From Leguminivora glycinivorella (taxonomy: Eukaryota > Arthropoda > Insecta > Lepidoptera > Tortricidae): a DNA stretch of 64,000 bases. The notes under the pieces were generated by a model that had not been told where the DNA came from, did not search any database, and saw only the letters and a program-made list of their open reading frames with translations. Location of the stretch: NCBI RefSeq assembly GCF_023078275.1, contig NC_062971.1:7936001-8000000 (forward strand). The letters run 5' to 3'. Positions 32,030 through 43,992 of this stretch are shown here, piece after piece (the first letter of the stretch is position 1; each line of letters begins with the position of its first letter). The position numbers and the translations under genes are program-made.

Positions 32030-32468
32030 GGTAGGGAATAGCGAATGATATTCCGCTGTGTGTGGTAGGGCACAGCATAGCGGATATTATGTCGCTCGAA
32101 TCTAAAGCAGAGCCCAACTGGGGAAATACCTCCGCCTTACAGAAGACCGCAGCCAAATAGCACTAGATCCTACTCATAGTGTTGTGTTCCTGCCGGTGAC
32201 CAAGGCTGTCAGAGCTCAACGAGGGTGCGGTGTGCTGGTAACGGAAGGACCTACGGAACTAAATTTGTTCAGTCTATCGTTTTTTGAGTCGTCGGAAACC
32301 CGAATCTTACTTCGAACTTCTACACTCCTTTTTGCTGTGTACTTAACACTCCTTGTACAAGTTTCTAATGGGTTGGAAAAGCGCAGGTGACACTTCTTGA
32401 GTAGCAGGCATCCATAGGTTACGATGACCGTATGTTTGTCTGCCACCGACGTAGTGTAAAAAAAAGAC
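32030..32468 (+). mobile_element. LINE-type 3' repeat with A tail
   Basis: Contains ATGATATTCCGCTGTGTGTG, CCCAACTGGGGAAATACCTC, TACTCATAGTGTTGTGTTCC and TGCCACCGACGTAGTGTAAA, a phrase order I associate with lepidopteran LINE 3' ends. It finishes in an A run at 32458-32465. Truncated relatives are at 15095-15150 (plus) and 33190-33240 (minus). No coding region is attached. Confidence 0.55.
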
Positions 32469-33189
32469 ATTTCGGAAAATGTGCAGCTCTTACTTAAATT
32501 AGCTTTTCTATTCTTTTTCTCTTCTCTAGTATTACAACAAAAAAGTTTACATGGGTTTACGTACAGTCATCCACACGGTAGACCGTCAATTATGCCAACC
32601 TTTCGACACCTCATGTCATGTCAACCCTATTTCGAAGCCATAAGATCCAAGAGTTGTTATTTCACGCGTCGAGGGGTCCCTAAGTAAGCATACCATCATC
32701 ATTAAGGGATACATACATAGATATTAACATTTTAAGCGGAAAAGTTAATTATTTATAATACCTTTGAACACACCTACATAAGCTGAATGGTCGGGAACAC
32801 TTTCAGAGTTGAAGTCCGGTGTCCTCTTTTGCGAAGGACTACTACTGACTATCCATGTCTACCTAATACGTACTAGATTTTTCCAGGTTAAGGGAATAGA
32901 CAAACATAAAATATTTTAAAAATATATAAGTTTTATAAAGTCCACATTTTAAGCGTTTAACGTAATTATTGAAAATTACTTATTTTCAATTTAATTACTA
33001 TATAAGTAAAAAAATAAAAACTGTACTTTAAAGGAATGTTAAATGGCTAAAATTATAGTTAAATAAATCATGTAGGAACCTAATACGTAATACATGTATT
33101 ATTGTAAAAATTAGTAAAATTTCCATCGTTGCCTTTGTAGTTCTAGTAACCTAGTAACTGTACTTAAGTAATTGCAACTTTTAATATAG

Positions 33190-33240
33190 GTACCACACGG
33201 TGACAAACAAACATATTGCCCGCCTGGTAATAGTGGCGGT
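33190..33240 (-). mobile_element. truncated LINE-type 3' scrap
   Basis: The minus strand reads GGCGGGCAATATGTTTGTTT then GTCACCGTGTGGT, matching the last ~50 bp of the 32030-32468 family. Confidence 0.4.
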
Positions 33241-33660
33241 GAATCAAGTCATAAACTTATAAGTAGGTATTTTTCACTTAATTTTATTAATTACTAGGTA
33301 TTTACTCTTCAAGAAAACTTGAAAACTTTGCGAATGGCAGCTGGGTTTGCTCGTAGTTGCCCCAGTTCTCATGCTTATGCCCAGAGCGATCAGCCAAGTA
33401 TCACTTATCTAGTTCACTCATATTTAGGTAGCAACTTACTAATATTCTACCTAGCTTTGTCGACAACTTGGCTCGCGTGGGAATAATGTGTTCTTGTTAA
33501 AACATGCTTAGTCACGAATACTTCAGATATTGATTTTATTGAGTAATGCTTTAACTAAATATACGTGTAATATTATTTTGTATTTACGTTACTTTCTTTA
33601 AGTGAGTGCCTACGTTTTGCAATTTATATGTCTTAATACTATTTACCTCTATAACTTTTT

Positions 33661-33842
33661 TTATTCATTTATTTGAGTACCCCACATCCCACTGCTTAGC
33701 CTATTCCCCATTCTACACATCCCGATCTCTACCCGTTTCCACCGTACGTACTTATCCATGTCATTAAGGTCTTTTCGCCAACATCGCTGAGGCCTGTCGT
33801 GCCGTGCACTCGGGTTCAATCTGATGAGGCCCAATTGGTGGT
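33661..33842 (-). pseudogene. reverse transcriptase C-terminal remnant (LINE)
   Basis: One minus-strand frame is open for about 60 codons to a TAA at 33661-33663 and contains RPQRCWRKDLNDMDKYVRWK, which resembles the GRPxxRWxDDL motif near the C-terminus of many non-LTR retrotransposon polyproteins. An A-rich stretch follows the stop. Everything upstream of the motif is missing, so it is a 5'-truncated copy. Confidence 0.45.
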
Positions 33843-33925
33843 GGATTTACCACACAAATCATCATTCGATTACTATTAAAGGAAATTCACTATAACATTG
33901 TTTTCTTCCAGTCTATATTTCCGTA

Positions 33926-34271
33926 TACAGAGTGGGGCCTGTAACAAAGGCGAAGAATTGAACTGTAGGCTATTCTCCTTATACTGATCAACATTAGTGA
34001 CTTTTAAAAATTATGAAGTCTTTAAATTTTTAATTTTTCATACAAAATAAATATTAGCTTCAATGTACGCCATTATTGTTGTCATTGACGTTGTCTGTCA
34101 CACTTTAGACTTAACAGAATTCGCAATACATTACCTCTTAGAAAAAACTTTCAAGGGTGATAAAAATCAAAATACAAGTTATTTTTAAAAGTCGCCGAAC
34201 AAATGTTGATCAGTATAAGGAGAATAGCCTAGAGTTCAATTCTTCGCCTTTGTTACAGGCCCCACTCTGTA
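33926..34271. mobile_element. fold-back element with ~70-bp arms, TA target
   Basis: Arms start TACAGAGTGGGGCCTGTAAC and match for about 70 bp, through ATTCTCCTTATACTGATCAA, with a single mismatch. TA flanks at 33924-33925 and 34272-34273 suggest a Tc1/mariner-type target. The loop has no coding frame. The high arm identity suggests recent activity or gene conversion between the arms. Confidence 0.75.
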
Positions 34272-34849
34272 TAAGCATAATAATCCAATCGTGAAGGCTC
34301 CTTAACTTTTAAGGTTAGACAGATAACGCAATGTGATGTTTCTATGCGAATATTTCTGCCCGTAAAAGTAGGAACTAACAACGCGAAATGTAAACTCAAC
34401 TCGTGCGTTATGGCACTTGTGGTAATAAAGCTGACGCCATCAAGGAAGCGACGCAGCTGATTTATTTGTGGGAATTTACTTACATAGTTTTCGGCTAAAC
34501 ACACTCAAGTGGAAAATAATGTAAGTAATTGTTGTAAATAATAAATTAAGTACCTTAACTGTTGCCAACTCGAATTTCGAAAAACAACACATTATGAAGT
34601 TTCACTCTTTCCTCGCGGATGGACTCCACGCACTATCTTTTCTAACATAAATTGTCATATGCAATTAATTCATAGCAAATTTTTAAATTGCATTATATTC
34701 AATGTTATTATTATGTGTCACAGAATAATTCAGCCGGTTACTCTTTTAATCGATTGCCGTCGAAGTTGACATTCGGCCTGATTGTAATTAAATTTAACCA
34801 CGTCAAAATTTGTTGAATAAAAACGTCACTGTTAACACTCATCTAGATA
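34272..34849. other. no gene seen
   Basis: An 83-codon minus-strand frame (34253-34504) begins at a GTG and runs into the MITE arm; no splice sites or initiator support it. Confidence 0.35.
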
Positions 34850-35002
34850 CGGAGCCGAATGGTACAGACGCTCACGAAAGGAAACGCTCGTAGATATCTA
34901 TCTCTATCGCTCTTGCGTATTGGCGCGACAGAGCCAGACAACCTTTCGCGGCGTTTCATTTCGCATCGCAGAAATGCCATTCGGCTACGGCACTAGGACT
35001 GT
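34850..35002 (-). mobile_element. short MITE, family E copy 3
   Basis: Ends GGAGCCGAATGG and CCATTCGGCTACGG are inverted repeats. The interior CTCTATCGCTCTTGCGTATT and GGCGCGACAGAGCCAGAC is the reverse complement of the family core. CTAG words lie just outside both ends and may be a target duplication. Confidence 0.6.
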
Positions 35003-35813
35003 CTCTGATTTGTGCGATATTCGTATATTTTGTATACAGATCTAATTATTGACGTCAGTTTAATAAAAAAAATATATCAGGCTGAATGACAATTAATGCA
35101 CAATTAAATTAATGTTGCGTTACTATTATACCTATATTCTTAAATAATTATGTAAAGTAATAAATAAATACTGCTACTTTTTATATTTTCCCGATATTCC
35201 AGGGCTACAAATCAAAATCAGTCCTTATTTTCATACGTTCGTTCGTTTTGTACCCACGAAGCTGAAAATTTATGGCACTTTGATATTGTTCAACGGTAGA
35301 CAAAGGCAAGTTGGGTCGGATACGACTGCGTTATTATCCTTGTTATGATGTCTTTGTTTCAGTTACGTGCTACTAGTGTATATGATATCGTGAATGAGTC
35401 GTTACAATAATATACGGAGATATAAAGCGACAATTTGTTGAGTATGACTGTTTGTTGCTTCTCTGCTCTTTATTTCTTTTTTTGTAATGGTATTTCACTC
35501 CACACCCTCTTTGACTCATTGACATAACTTATTTACTCATCTGACTCATCTCCCATCTGCCTATTTCCTTTTTTTTTAATAATACTACTGTACTACGAAA
35601 TCGCAAATAAAAGCAAACGATAACAACGTAAGTCTCCAAGCCCGCGCCGTCTCGAGAACAATTGAAAACGTGTTCAAAAGCAACCCAAGTCGCTTGGTCA
35701 AGTTCCTCTCGGGCCACACCAACCGCGACTAACTCAATATATACGGCGATTAAAAATTTTAATTCGCCGAGAAATGCGCCAGTATCACTAATATCGTCAA
35801 TTTTCCTGTCATA

Positions 35814-36750
35814 AGGACTGTATCGTTAAATATGGGGACAACTTTGAGTAGCCGTATTTATTTGCTGTTATATTTTTTTCTTATAACAAGACATGGGCTT
35901 AATAAGGCACATAATAAGGTACGCATTTTGTCCTAGAAACTCGACGTAAAGCATGTGGTTTAGACAGCATTGACTTAATCCTCCCGAGTACCAATTACGA
36001 TTTCGGACAAATGCTACTAGAAAATTCACAAAGAGCGTACAAGACGACACAATTGCGAAAAAAAATTGTACAGTGCGAACCTCAACGACACATGATCCAC
36101 AAAGCAGAATATCTAGACATAGTCTAGCCACTGTTATTTAAAAAAAATAAAGTTCATGATCTGTGTATGGCGGCCATTTAGAGAATGTGGCATGGTGCTT
36201 ACGCTAACTCCGACTTTGATGTCGAATTTAACTATCATACACTGTTTATATCGATCTGGTTTAGGCACTGTTCAAACACCATGAATGTCTATTAGACATT
36301 GGCCTATGCCTAATTTTTTTTATCTATTTCTCTCATCCTGCTTGTATCAAAAATTTACGGCAAACCGGAACGTTGCTCAAAAATGCGTTTTTTTTAATTA
36401 TATAAATTCACCGCATTTATTCTGCAAGTACCCAATTGAACAACCATGAAGAGTACCCTTAAAAAATATATTTTGGCAGCATATTAACCTTTGTTTGTCG
36501 AAATCGTACAAAAAGTCTTTGAGATATTCTCAAATGAAGCCAGATTAGGGGTTGTCCGAAATGTATTTGCTAGACCTTAATGAAAGTACCATAAAGTCCC
36601 TAAAATAAAAAAAATATCAGACCTTCTTATATCAAATAGTACTTACCAATACCTTCAGATCATACTCTCGGACCATAATAATACAAAATTATGCACATGT
36701 CAACATTTAGACGAGGTTTGTTGTGTCCCTATAATTAACGATACAGTCCT
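35814..36750 (+). mobile_element. 937-bp non-autonomous Tc1/mariner-type element, copy 2
   Basis: AGGACTGTATCGTTAAATAT on the left and AATTAACGATACAGTCCT on the right, with TA at 35812-35813 and 36751-36752. The inner 20 bp beyond the ends are also inverted (GGGGACAAC / GTTGTGTCCC). Full-length partner of 2882-3813. Confidence 0.85.
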
Positions 36751-36752
36751 TA

Positions 36753-38490
36753 TCACTTTTACTTTCTACTCCTATTTGTCAGTTCGTTCCGATAAATTCC
36801 TGCGATGATCATATTAGTTAAAGAATGATAAAAAATCATTTGTCGTGCGCGGTGGGTAGCGCGCGCGCAGAAAGTCGAAAGTGATTGCGTGCGCTGTTGC
36901 GTTCCGAGCCAGTAAAAGTAAACTGGTGCTTCCTAATCGCCAACAATGGCACATATTTGGGACACTGTGTCAGCATTTCGGAGGTCGTGCTATTCCCACG
37001 CGAAATTGTATTTACGCATTCTTTTGGGCATCAGAGAAAGAATCTAATTCATTTACACAGTCATAGTATTTAACAGACTACGGAAGGTTTTACCTGTAAT
37101 GATGATGAAAGGTCATAGAGCAATTTCGTTTTCAGAACAGATCTTGCAGACATACTCCAAATTAAGAGCTAGTATAGAGGCAATTTACTTATCGCATCCG
37201 TACTTAAATATATTTCCTTGAGAGATTCAGATTTATAAGCGCCCCTTCCCACTCTAGAAACACCAGTAGTGGCAAAGGTAACAAGCACTTCCATTGAATC
37301 ATTTCTGGGTAGACCAAATTGCTTCACTTCAAGGATCTCGTCGAAATCTCGAGTAGTTCACAAAGTACCTAGTTATAGATATATTATAGCCATATTTTGA
37401 ATAAAAATATTGATCGTTTGATAATTTCATCATGAGTACAGTATGTGCACAAGTTTAAGCAAAGGACACATTCCAATGTTCACCGCATTATCGTTTGGCT
37501 CGAACTATCATAAGAACATTAACTGCCATTACCGCCGTGCCGCCGAAGTATTTTCTTTTTTTCAAGTTAGGCTATGCATATGTTATTGTCCGTGTACCTT
37601 ATTTTATTCTGATATAGTATTCTCTTTAACTACACGTTTCTGCCTCCTGCAATTACTATTTACATACGCTCTTTCATAAGAATCGAATCCAAAACTATTT
37701 GGCATCGATTACAAAGTGATTTATTACTACTCACTCGCTGAGCACCAGCTATCCATTGTCGGTCAATTGAGATGCGTATACGAGTAAGTAGACCAAGAGA
37801 TCTTAACGTATAATGAGTCATCGGTACATTGTTTCTTTGGTGAAATAGATACGAGAATTTATTAACTCGCTCGTGACTAGAGATAAATAAAAATTGATTT
37901 CGAGAGCAACTACAGATTATAACTTTGTTTATTATAATTTGGTCTTGAATTATCTATGATTGAATTGATATACCTAGTAAACAATGTAAGATTTTAGGAA
38001 CCTCTCATAAAAATAAGAGTGTCAAGTATTTAAGTACCTATAGTCAGTGTGCTTCACAGAACTTAATTTAGATAGAAGAAACAAATTCATATATTTGTAG
38101 AGGGGCCGAGCGTGTCAAATTTTGTACTGAAGTTGATTCTTGCCTGTAATTTTAAATATGTCTCAGGCTCTTGATTGTTCATAATTTTTGTGTTATTGCA
38201 ATTGAATATCACGTAACGAGGCATTTTTTATGTTTTGGTTGACTTCAACTTACAAAAATTGACGCCCGAAAGCTGCAAGCTGCGAGTAAAGACGGACAAC
38301 TCAGTGGATTTCACTGAGTTCATTTGACACGCTAAGTAGATACGTTTGCTTGATCTATGGTATATATGACATCTGTGGTGTGCTTAGAATTCAAATTTAC
38401 ATTAAGCTTGAGGTAGACATTTAGATCCCTATAAGTATGTATTGGTGAATAGTCATCAAAGAATGGGTTAAATTTCTTTCTTCCACTTAC
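36753..38490. other. no gene supported
   Basis: A GC-rich patch at 36842-36910 (GCGCGGTGGGTAGCGCGCGC) is followed by two overlapping plus-strand frames of ~60 codons without splice support. It could be regulatory. The rest is unique AT-rich sequence. Confidence 0.3.
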
Positions 38491-38518
38491 AGTGTAAATT
38501 GTATATGACATGAATCAT
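38491..38518 (-). CDS. candidate first coding exon of the Gln/Pro-rich gene
   Basis: On the minus strand an ATG at 38516-38518 opens MIHVIYNLH and ends one base into the next codon at a consensus donor ACACT|GTAAGTGG. Joined to exon 2 (which needs exactly one base) this gives MIHVIYNLHSIILFAHAADV, a plausible signal peptide. A TATA-like TATATA lies about 65 bp upstream. The intron would be 10.2 kb. The evidence is phase, donor quality and peptide character only; other small exons could serve. Confidence 0.25.
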
Positions 38519-38579
38519 AAAGACTCTTTAAAAAGTTAATTATAATTTTTCATCGATATTTTAGCAGTTTTGCACAGAC

Positions 38580-38585
38580 TATATA
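38580..38585 (-). promoter_or_regulatory. possible TATA box
   Basis: GTGTATATAGTC on the minus strand, about 65 bp before the candidate initiator ATG. Transcription would start near 38555. An upstream ATG with a five-codon frame (from 38556) would precede the coding start. Confidence 0.2.
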
Positions 38586-38819
38586 CACTCGGTGGAGAGT
38601 TTTTCCTAGTTTAATTACTTGCAAGCCGTAAATTGTAAATATATTATTATTCATGAAATTCCCGATCGACATCGCACCAACTAATCTATCATAGCGATTC
38701 AGAACAATGCATACGATTAAGAAACCCGACTGCCCAAATCAGCCACTTGTATTGATCTATCGGCGTCTTGTTTGACTCCTCCCTTTTGGTCGCCTATCAC
38801 GATACAATAGTTATTTGTT

Positions 38820-39240
38820 ATACAAGGGGGCAAAGTTGTATTTTAACGCCGAGTGTGGAATTGAAAAACGAGCAAGTGAAAGGATTCTATAGTTGAACCA
38901 CGAGCGAAGCGAGTGGTTCGAGGATAGAATCCTGAACTTGCGAGTTTTTTAACACACGAGAAGTAAAATACATTTGCACCCGAGTGTAACACAAAACTTT
39001 TCCCCTCACTATAGCGAGGAAACTACAACGCAAAAAATGCGTTTATCACTGCTTCCAGTAGTTCCACAGGTGGTAAATCATCTTTATTTCTAAATTCACC
39101 TACTTTTATCAATTTTAAAGCAGTTAATTTGACTTTATTCAAGGTCAAATTACTTTACCCACTAGTGGATAAAATGCGTTTTTACCCGCTGGTATTAAAG
39201 GACAAAACACGTGTTTCCGAGCTAGTGAGGGGAAAAAGCC
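38820..39240 (+). mobile_element. lepidopteran-type repeat with internal hairpin
   Basis: TACAAGGGGGCAAAGTTGTA and GCCGAGTGTGGAATTGAAAA open a repeat I recognise as common in moth genomes. The segment 38880-38935 folds on itself (AGGATTCTATAGTTGAACCA against the inverse ending AGAATCCT, around GAGCGAAGCGAG). Its right part ends near GAGCTAGTGAGGGGAAAA. No coding frame. Confidence 0.45.
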
Positions 39241-39269
39241 TTTGTAGGCCTAATAGTGTGGCTATTATC

Positions 39270-39409
39270 TACAGTCAGACCAAAAGGAGTAGAAATTAAA
39301 AAGTGGCCACATCGTAGTGTAGTCCCGTTTTCTCACACATATTGATTTGAAAGGGATGACACTACAATGTTATCACTTTTTAATTGCTTCTCTTTTAGGT
39401 CCGACTGTA
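39270..39409. mobile_element. fold-back MITE
   Basis: Outer ends TACAGTCAGACC and GGTCCGACTGTA, then imperfect pairing of AATTAAAAAGTG / CACTTTTTAATT and ACATCGTAGTGT / ACACTACAATGT. Confidence 0.7.
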
Positions 39410-40728
39410 ACCCGGTACGAGATGTTAGTTAAGACATAAGTCTAAGAAAGCCTCAGATATCGTTAATAGCATTTATTCTTGAAGAAATTTGATGTACACA
39501 TTACTTTTGACTTGATTTATTTTAGCCTTTACTTTGACAATAATTACTTCCATAAAGAATCAATAGCATCAGGTGTGTTCCAAATACGTTTAATCATTGA
39601 TTATTATATTCCACTCTCTGTCCTCGATTTCTGGGAACGTTCTGATTTATTCAAAGCGCTTTTGTAACTCAAGGATTTTAAGAAAATTCTCAATTTATCA
39701 CTTAGCGTTCTGTCATTTCGGGTGCTTAATGTTAATCATGATTTTTTTTTACCTATGGAATATCTCCGCCTTTGTCTAGCATTTTTTAAAAATAAATATA
39801 GTATACCTACGTTACAGCAAAACGAAATTTATAAGTCTGCGTTTTCATAAAACTCGGTTTTCTTACGCTTAATTTCCTGGAGCATTTCCCTACAAATCAC
39901 GAAGAAAAGTTAAACCAAATGAATTCCGGCTTGTTTACCAATATTTACGACGCGCCGCTACCGATAAGTAACTGAGATAACTAACAAGTCATGTAACCTG
40001 TTATAGCTCTAATCAATTTACTTTACGTTCTAATTTTATATAACATGCCTTTTTGCATAATTTCTGAGTTGCTAATGAGTTGTAGTCCGTCTTTATCGGC
40101 CCTAAGGCGATTTAAGTTTGCTAAGATTCAAAAATCGTTGGGTATATCGTCTGTTGACTTCATTAATCACTGTCTGAGCTCATTGGGACACATCTCTCGT
40201 ATCACAAAGTATCTGGCCGACCTACTGACGTGACACTGACACTGTACCTCATTCCAACCAAACGAGGAGATACCTATAGGACTTAGGTATACTATTTATT
40301 CCAATAATTTATTTCCTTCACATACCGATGAATAATTTAAAGCATAAGTATCTACCTGAGTGTTATTTAAGAAGATTGAATACTTAATGAATGGTAAGAC
40401 ACACTGATAAATTATAACAGAATTTTTGGGTAAACTAATATTCGATATTGAAAACAACGTGTGTCTTGGACCTTTATGTAATACACATACTTAGGCTTAA
40501 ATAATGTGAACAGCCGCACCGATAAATAATATTATGTAATTAAGTAAGTTTATTTAGCAACAGCAGGGTTAGTACATGATTGCCGCGAGAGTATGTCGCC
40601 GCGAGATAGACTACCCGTCCTTATGTCATTAATACAGTTAGAAGAAGACGTATCTATCTCGTGATGTGAGGCTTACTGGTCTAAAAAATGACCTAGTGAT
40701 GTGACTTAAGTATTTCTTTCTGTTACAG
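39410..40728. other. no gene seen
   Basis: A repeat-like phrase GATTGCCGCGAGAGTATGTC then GCCGCGAGATAGACTACCCG at 40575-40622 probably belongs to a known lepidopteran repeat, extent unclear. The rest looks unique. Confidence 0.35.
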
Positions 40729-40773
40729 ATAAATGGTTACTACTATTTTGGGACCGTCGTTGGGAAAATTGGG
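40729..40773 (+). CDS. candidate 45-bp microexon
   Basis: Acceptor TTTCTTTCTGTTACAG and donor TTGGG|GTGAGT. Two frames are open: INGYYYFGTVVGKIG (phase 0) or, with one upstream base, KWLLLFWDRRWENW. The length is a multiple of three, so it could be skipped without changing frame. It pairs in phase with the candidate exon at 62595-62643 in both frames. The gene is unidentified. Confidence 0.35.
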
Positions 40774-40841
40774 GTGAGTTTACATTATTATACCAACATT
40801 TAAAAAAAAACCGTTTACATTATTTTTCTCATACCAACATT

Positions 40842-40916
40842 TTTCTAAAAAAAAGTTCTACTTATGTGATTTTTTTTTTCATATTTTTTAAACATGGTTC
40901 AAAAGTCTTTTTTCCT
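40842..40916 (+). mobile_element. degraded fragment of the 4461-4998 repeat
   Basis: TTCTAAAAAAAAGTTCTACT then TATTTTTTAAACATGGTTCA matches the interior of the 540-bp repeat; both ends are missing. Confidence 0.5.
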
Positions 40917-41715
40917 TTACTATAATATACTCTTAGTAAATCCTTACTTCCAAGCCCCCATACATGTATTTAAAGCACAGTTCTTGACAGTTTTATAACT
41001 CGTCCAATGCAATTTTGCCATAGTTTTCTGAGGAGGTTGAAAAATTATTCTGTATAGCAAACAATCTCAAAGTATCCCAGCCAAGCGTATTTCCACACTG
41101 GCTATGGGTATTTATCATATAGTATGTATTTGTATAACTACTGTCTGCTATTTATACAACCTGACCTTTTAGTTCGACGATTAGCCGTTTAGTTAATCAG
41201 CCATCTAATAAGTAAGGAAGTATGGAAACTTGATCTAAGTGTCAATAAATTACTGTGAATGGAATATACGTTTACTATGAATGGAAGAAAATGAGATACA
41301 AAATACAGTCTAAAGCACCGTTACGTTACGACACATTTCCTTGAAGAAAACGTGCGGTTACACCGTATTTATAACATTGCAGGGTTTCCGTAAATTATGC
41401 GGCTTAATACAAAGCTGTCATTAGGTGTTGGGTAAATAACTTCGCAAGGTTTAGTGCATTCAATCTAGATTTATCCTGCAATTCCTGAAGACTACTCTTG
41501 CTTGGCTAAAAATATTAAAGTCATCACGTATACCTAAGTGATACTACTCATAACTAATTGCTTTGATAACCTATAGACCTCGCGAAACCCACGGTGTAAT
41601 TATCATCATAACTTCATAGATAGACCTCAAGCCAAACGTACTTAATCACTGACGCTCCGTGACGTGATTGTCGCGCTAATACGGAAGAACAATATATATA
41701 GAGACGAGAACAATA

Positions 41716-41908
41716 CGATTCGGCGTCAACGGTTGCTCTCTTGGCTAGAGGGCCAGAGTACGTAGCCAAATTCACAAACGTTTACGATAATATCGTTGTC
41801 GTAACTCGTAGCTAGCTATCTCTAATGCTCTTCTATATTAACGCGACAGAGCCAGACTACGTTGCGATTGGCGTCTAACGTCCATGATGTTCATTTCGGC
41901 TAGGCCGT
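41716..41908 (-). mobile_element. short MITE, family E copy 4
   Basis: The reverse complement reads GGCCTAGCCGAAATGAACAT, then GTAGTCTGGCTCTGTCGCG and GATATTATCGTAAACGTTTG, ending TTTGGCTACG; ends are inverted repeats. Confidence 0.6.
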
Positions 41909-42157
41909 CAGTTCCGTCCAAGAGTCCGTCCTACTTTTACATTTACCTCATAAGGTACCTGTACCTACTTGCGACTATTATTACTATAGTACGTATTTCT
42001 GCGGTTACTTGTCTAAGAATTTAAGTATGGCTATAATGTTGTTTATTGTCTGTGATGTAACGTTTATGTCGTTTACGTAGGTAACGTCGTTTACGTTTTC
42101 TTGGTGGTGCATAAAAACAGTTGAATATCGAATGATGAAAATAATTTATGTACTTTT

Positions 42158-42420
42158 GACGACCGGTCTGGCGCAGTTGGTAGTGACCCTGCCTGCTAAG
42201 CCGACGGTCCGGGTTCGAATCCCGGTAAGGGCATTTATTTATGTGATGAATACAGATATTTGTTCCTGAGTCATGGATGTTTTCTATGTATATAAGTATG
42301 TATTTATCTATTGAAGTATGTATATCGTCGCTTAGCACCCATAATACAAACTTTGCTTAGTTTGGGGCTAAGTTGATCTGTGTAAGGTGTCCCCAATATT
42401 TATTATTTATATTTTATTAT
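42158..42420 (+). mobile_element. tRNA-derived SINE (family 2), copy 3
   Basis: Best copy of the family: GACGACCGGTCTGGCGCAGT head, A-box-like TGGCGCAGTTGG, B-box GGTTCGAATCCCGG, body TTTGTTCCTGAGTCATGGAT, tail TCTGTGTAAGGTGTCC and a TTTATT-rich end. Confidence 0.8.
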
Positions 42421-42673
42421 TTACTTAGTAGGTACATATATAATTTAGTTCCCGTTTAATGCCTGGAAACTTACGTTAAATATACAATAAGAGTAAATAC
42501 TGAATATATTTCCGAGGTTTTAGTCGGGTGCAAATAGCGGATGAACGCCTATTGAAAAATAGTATGAGCAAGCGCGCGACGGATGTTTGATGGATTTGTG
42601 CCCGCGGGCGGGCAATCGCACAAGACGGAAGCTGATGATGATGGAGATTTAGTGTAGGTAGGTAGGTACATAA

Positions 42674-43181
42674 TACAGGGTGTTTCAATGAACGTGATAC
42701 AAATAAGTGATTCCGGCTCTATTAACTACGAAGAATATAATGCACGTATTCATGTCTTTAAATTCTACGTAATTAAATTTTGCTAATTTTCTAACAAAAG
42801 AAATAAGTCCAATTCTCAAAGTGTTGTCACTCATTGTGACGTCATGGCATGTCTTGCCATACGTCAGTTGTAGGTGTCTTATCAGTTATCAAGGTGTTGA
42901 TTATTGTGACAGGTAACATGTCAGAATGCATTTTATTCATAAAATATGTCAGTCTAGATAAACAAAAAGGTGAGTTTATACTGGAAAACTAGGTCCGAAC
43001 TATTTTCTCTTAACAACCTTAGGTAGAGTAACCATGTTGTGACCAGAATAACAGGATTTAGGAAAACAATGGTATTAATGATTATTAACTAGTTGAACAA
43101 CACGCGACCTAACCCCTTTTAGCAATATGAAGACGAGTTTGAAAAACATGTTTTGTATTACGTTCATTGAAACATCCTGTA
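42674..43181. mobile_element. 508-bp DNA element with ~27-bp inverted ends
   Basis: TACAGGGTGTTTCAATGAAC on the left and GTTCATTGAAACATCCTGTA on the right, flanked by TAA on both sides (42671-42673 and 43182-43184). The interior has no long coding frame and is probably a deletion derivative of a larger transposon. Confidence 0.75.
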
Positions 43182-43683
43182 TAATAGTCTCCATCGCATT
43201 TTCTCGGAAACGTTCGTATTTTTCATGCTAGTTCAACAATGTCTTTAAATTAAAAATTGACATGTAAGTGCCTAATGACTTTATTATCTCTGCTGTTTTT
43301 TGAAGAAGAATCGACTCGATTTTCGTGATTATGCAGGGAAATTATTTTATGAGTAGGTACTTTCATTATCTAAAATAAGCATTCATTGAAAAACATGTTT
43401 ATGACCAATGAAATACGAGTAGCAGTAGGGAAACAAATAATTAACTATATCAAAATTGCAAAATACGCAATAAAAATGATGTACAAAGCGAATTAATAAT
43501 ATTTTAAGTCTGGATATACCGACTTCAGTTGCGCAAATTATATGTGAGTGCATTTGGATACACATCAAATCAGATTGGCTTAATTTGCATAGGTATTACT
43601 AAACATATTATATAGTATACATACATAGTACACATATATAGTATACATATATAGTAGTGTATAGTGTACATAGTATTTCGTTT

Positions 43684-43793
43684 TATTTCAACCCCTTTTT
43701 GCCAAGAGTGGCACTGAAACTTGATTAGTTCATGTGCTCTGCCTACCCCTTTATGGGATACAGGCGTGATTGTATGTATGTATGTATGTATTA
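43684..43793 (+). mobile_element. 5'-truncated retroelement 3' end
   Basis: TTTCAACCCCTTTTTGCCAA to GGCGTGATTGTATG plus a (TATG)n tail; same family as 5195-5445. A TATACATA-rich tract lies just upstream (43615-43675). Confidence 0.6.
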
Positions 43794-43992
43794 CTAAACA
43801 CTTGACCGATCTGCTTAATTAGGATACTGGATGATGAACTATTATAGATATCCAACACTGTAGCCCCACATTATATATGTGCATGTGCATAGGGTATGTG
43901 ATAGATTTTTATATAGGTAGCAATATTTACTTTCCATCAGGTGCGACTAGGGTCAATCGCTGAGCAATCTATAATAAATAAAAAAATATTAT

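Noticed and set aside
34253..34504. 83-codon minus-strand frame
   Set aside because: Starts at GTG, has no splice support and its 3' end is a MITE arm.
36881..37073. Two overlapping plus-strand frames of ~60 codons after a GC-rich patch
   Set aside because: No signal, domain or splice boundary; retained only as a note on the GC-rich patch.
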